From Bacteroidales bacterium (GTDB lineage Bacteria; Bacteroidota; Bacteroidia; Bacteroidales; WCHB1-69): a stretch of DNA of 5,791 nucleotides. Where the stretch lies: contig JAFZUH010000247.1 of the NCBI GenBank assembly GCA_017618435.1, positions 1 to 5,791 of the forward strand, in the 5' to 3' direction. Each line of letters begins with the position of its first letter. Position 1 is the first letter of the stretch. The notes under the pieces are model-generated. The model had not been told where the DNA came from, did not search any database, and worked only from the letters and a program-made list of their open reading frames with translations. A program made the position numbers and the translations under genes. Shown here piece by piece: positions 5,384 through 5,791 of this stretch.

Positions 5384-5791
5384 ATGAAGTCAAGCCATAA
5401 TATGTTAGTTGTTAAAGCTATACAAGATTCTCTCTATGACGAAAGCGGCGTAATGTGCTATGAGTACGGCAATATGGGAGAAGTGACCAAGGAAACAAGG
5501 ATTTATGCTTTGCCGTTCTTACCGCAGCCGCTTGCCTTAAGCACATTGTTTGAGTACGACAGCTGGGGCAGGATTTTAAACATTACCTACCCCGACAATG
5601 AAATAGTAAATTATGATTATGACCTTGGCGGGCAACTGTTAAAAATGTACAATGTACAATTGACAATGTACAATTACTTGGACAGCATAACTTATGACAA
5701 GTTCGGAGCGAAGATAAGCCAAAAATACGGCAACGGCATAAAAACAGATTATACATATGATAATATTACCCGCCGTTTATCCTCCATACAA
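5384..5791 (+). CDS. RHS/YD-repeat protein, 5' end of a fourth RHS frame (3' partial)
   Basis: The frame is open from 5348 to the right edge; the first ATG is at 5384, 28 bases after the lipoprotein stop, and a second in-frame ATG is at 5402. The 136 visible residues contain YD-type repeats: YEYGNMGEVTKETR (26-39), FEYDSWGRILNITYPDNEIVNYDYD (57-80) and ITYDKFGAKISQKYGNGIKTDYTYD (102-126). Such repeats build the beta-barrel shell of RHS proteins. This segment belongs upstream of the parts seen in modules 2 and 3, so this frame enters the RHS gene earlier. There is no signal peptide, no PAAR-like domain, and the MKSSHN start looks unrelated to RHS, suggesting a 5'-truncated copy that uses a fortuitous start. 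I see no -7 box before it. Residues 88-97 (MYNVQLTMYN) are encoded by a short tandem repeat. The toxin tip, if present, is outside the window. Confidence 0.85.
   Translation, partial: MKSSHNMLVVKAIQDSLYDESGVMCYEYGNMGEVTKETRIYALPFLPQPLALSTLFEYDSWGRILNITYPDNEIVNYDYDLGGQLLKMYNVQLTMYNYLDSITYDKFGAKISQKYGNGIKTDYTYDNITRRLSSIQ
5649..5675 (+). repeat. Short tandem repeat ACAATGTACAATT inside RHS frame 4
   Basis: The 13-base unit occurs at 5649-5661 and 5663-5675, a 14-base period, and a further partial AATGTAC lies just before at 5644-5650. Each unit contains the palindrome TTGTACAA on its complement-symmetric core (AATGTAC/GTACAA). The array stays in frame and inserts about ten residues (MYNVQLTMYN) between two YD repeats. 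Confidence 0.85.

Noticed and set aside
5649..5675. CRISPR-like repeat
   Set aside because: Only two full 13-base units with a single-base separation, no spacers, and the stretch is part of an open RHS frame.

Overview
The window looks like an accessory toxin locus from an AT-rich member of the Bacteroidota. The signs are the RHS core style (YYYHPNHL...AKELDEETGMYYYEARYY...NNPxKYxDPxG), TATCTTTG-type -7 promoter boxes, A-rich leaders without clear Shine-Dalgarno sites, and a short in-frame AATGTAC repeat of a kind I recall from such genomes. No species can be named. All supported genes are on the + strand, and no intergenic gap exceeds 61 bases.

Layout: three consecutive RHS C-terminal modules, each followed at once by a small gene encoding a predicted exported protein, and then the start of a fourth RHS reading frame. 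Module 1 (2-817, 5' end outside the window) ends in a HELGHAWD metallopeptidase tip resembling peptidase family M91. Its neighbour at 824-1393 has a signal peptide and six cysteines. Module 2 (1436-2863) ends in a tip with HELLDEY, which looks like a distant relative of tip 1 with the second zinc histidine replaced. Its neighbour is 2893-3363. Module 3 (3425-4717) ends in a SleB-like cell-wall hydrolase tip, and its neighbour, a predicted lipoprotein (4702-5355), overlaps it by 16 bases. The fourth RHS frame (5384 to the right edge) contains YD repeats from an earlier part of the RHS barrel.

Working model (inference): this is an array of orphan RHS toxin-tip/immunity cassettes of the polymorphic toxin type. 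The shared core up to DPxG is the conserved joint and the sequence after it is the exchangeable toxin. The next gene is the cognate immunity protein. All three putative immunity proteins carry export signals, which points to toxins that act in or enter through the periplasm.

Unusual points: modules 2 and 3 are not simple 5'-less fragments. Each starts with a nearly identical promoter-plus-ATG segment joined to the RHS sequence at a different place. The core of module 1 is also a mosaic of the cores of modules 2 and 3. I see no rRNA, tRNA, CRISPR array, insertion sequence or convincing terminator.
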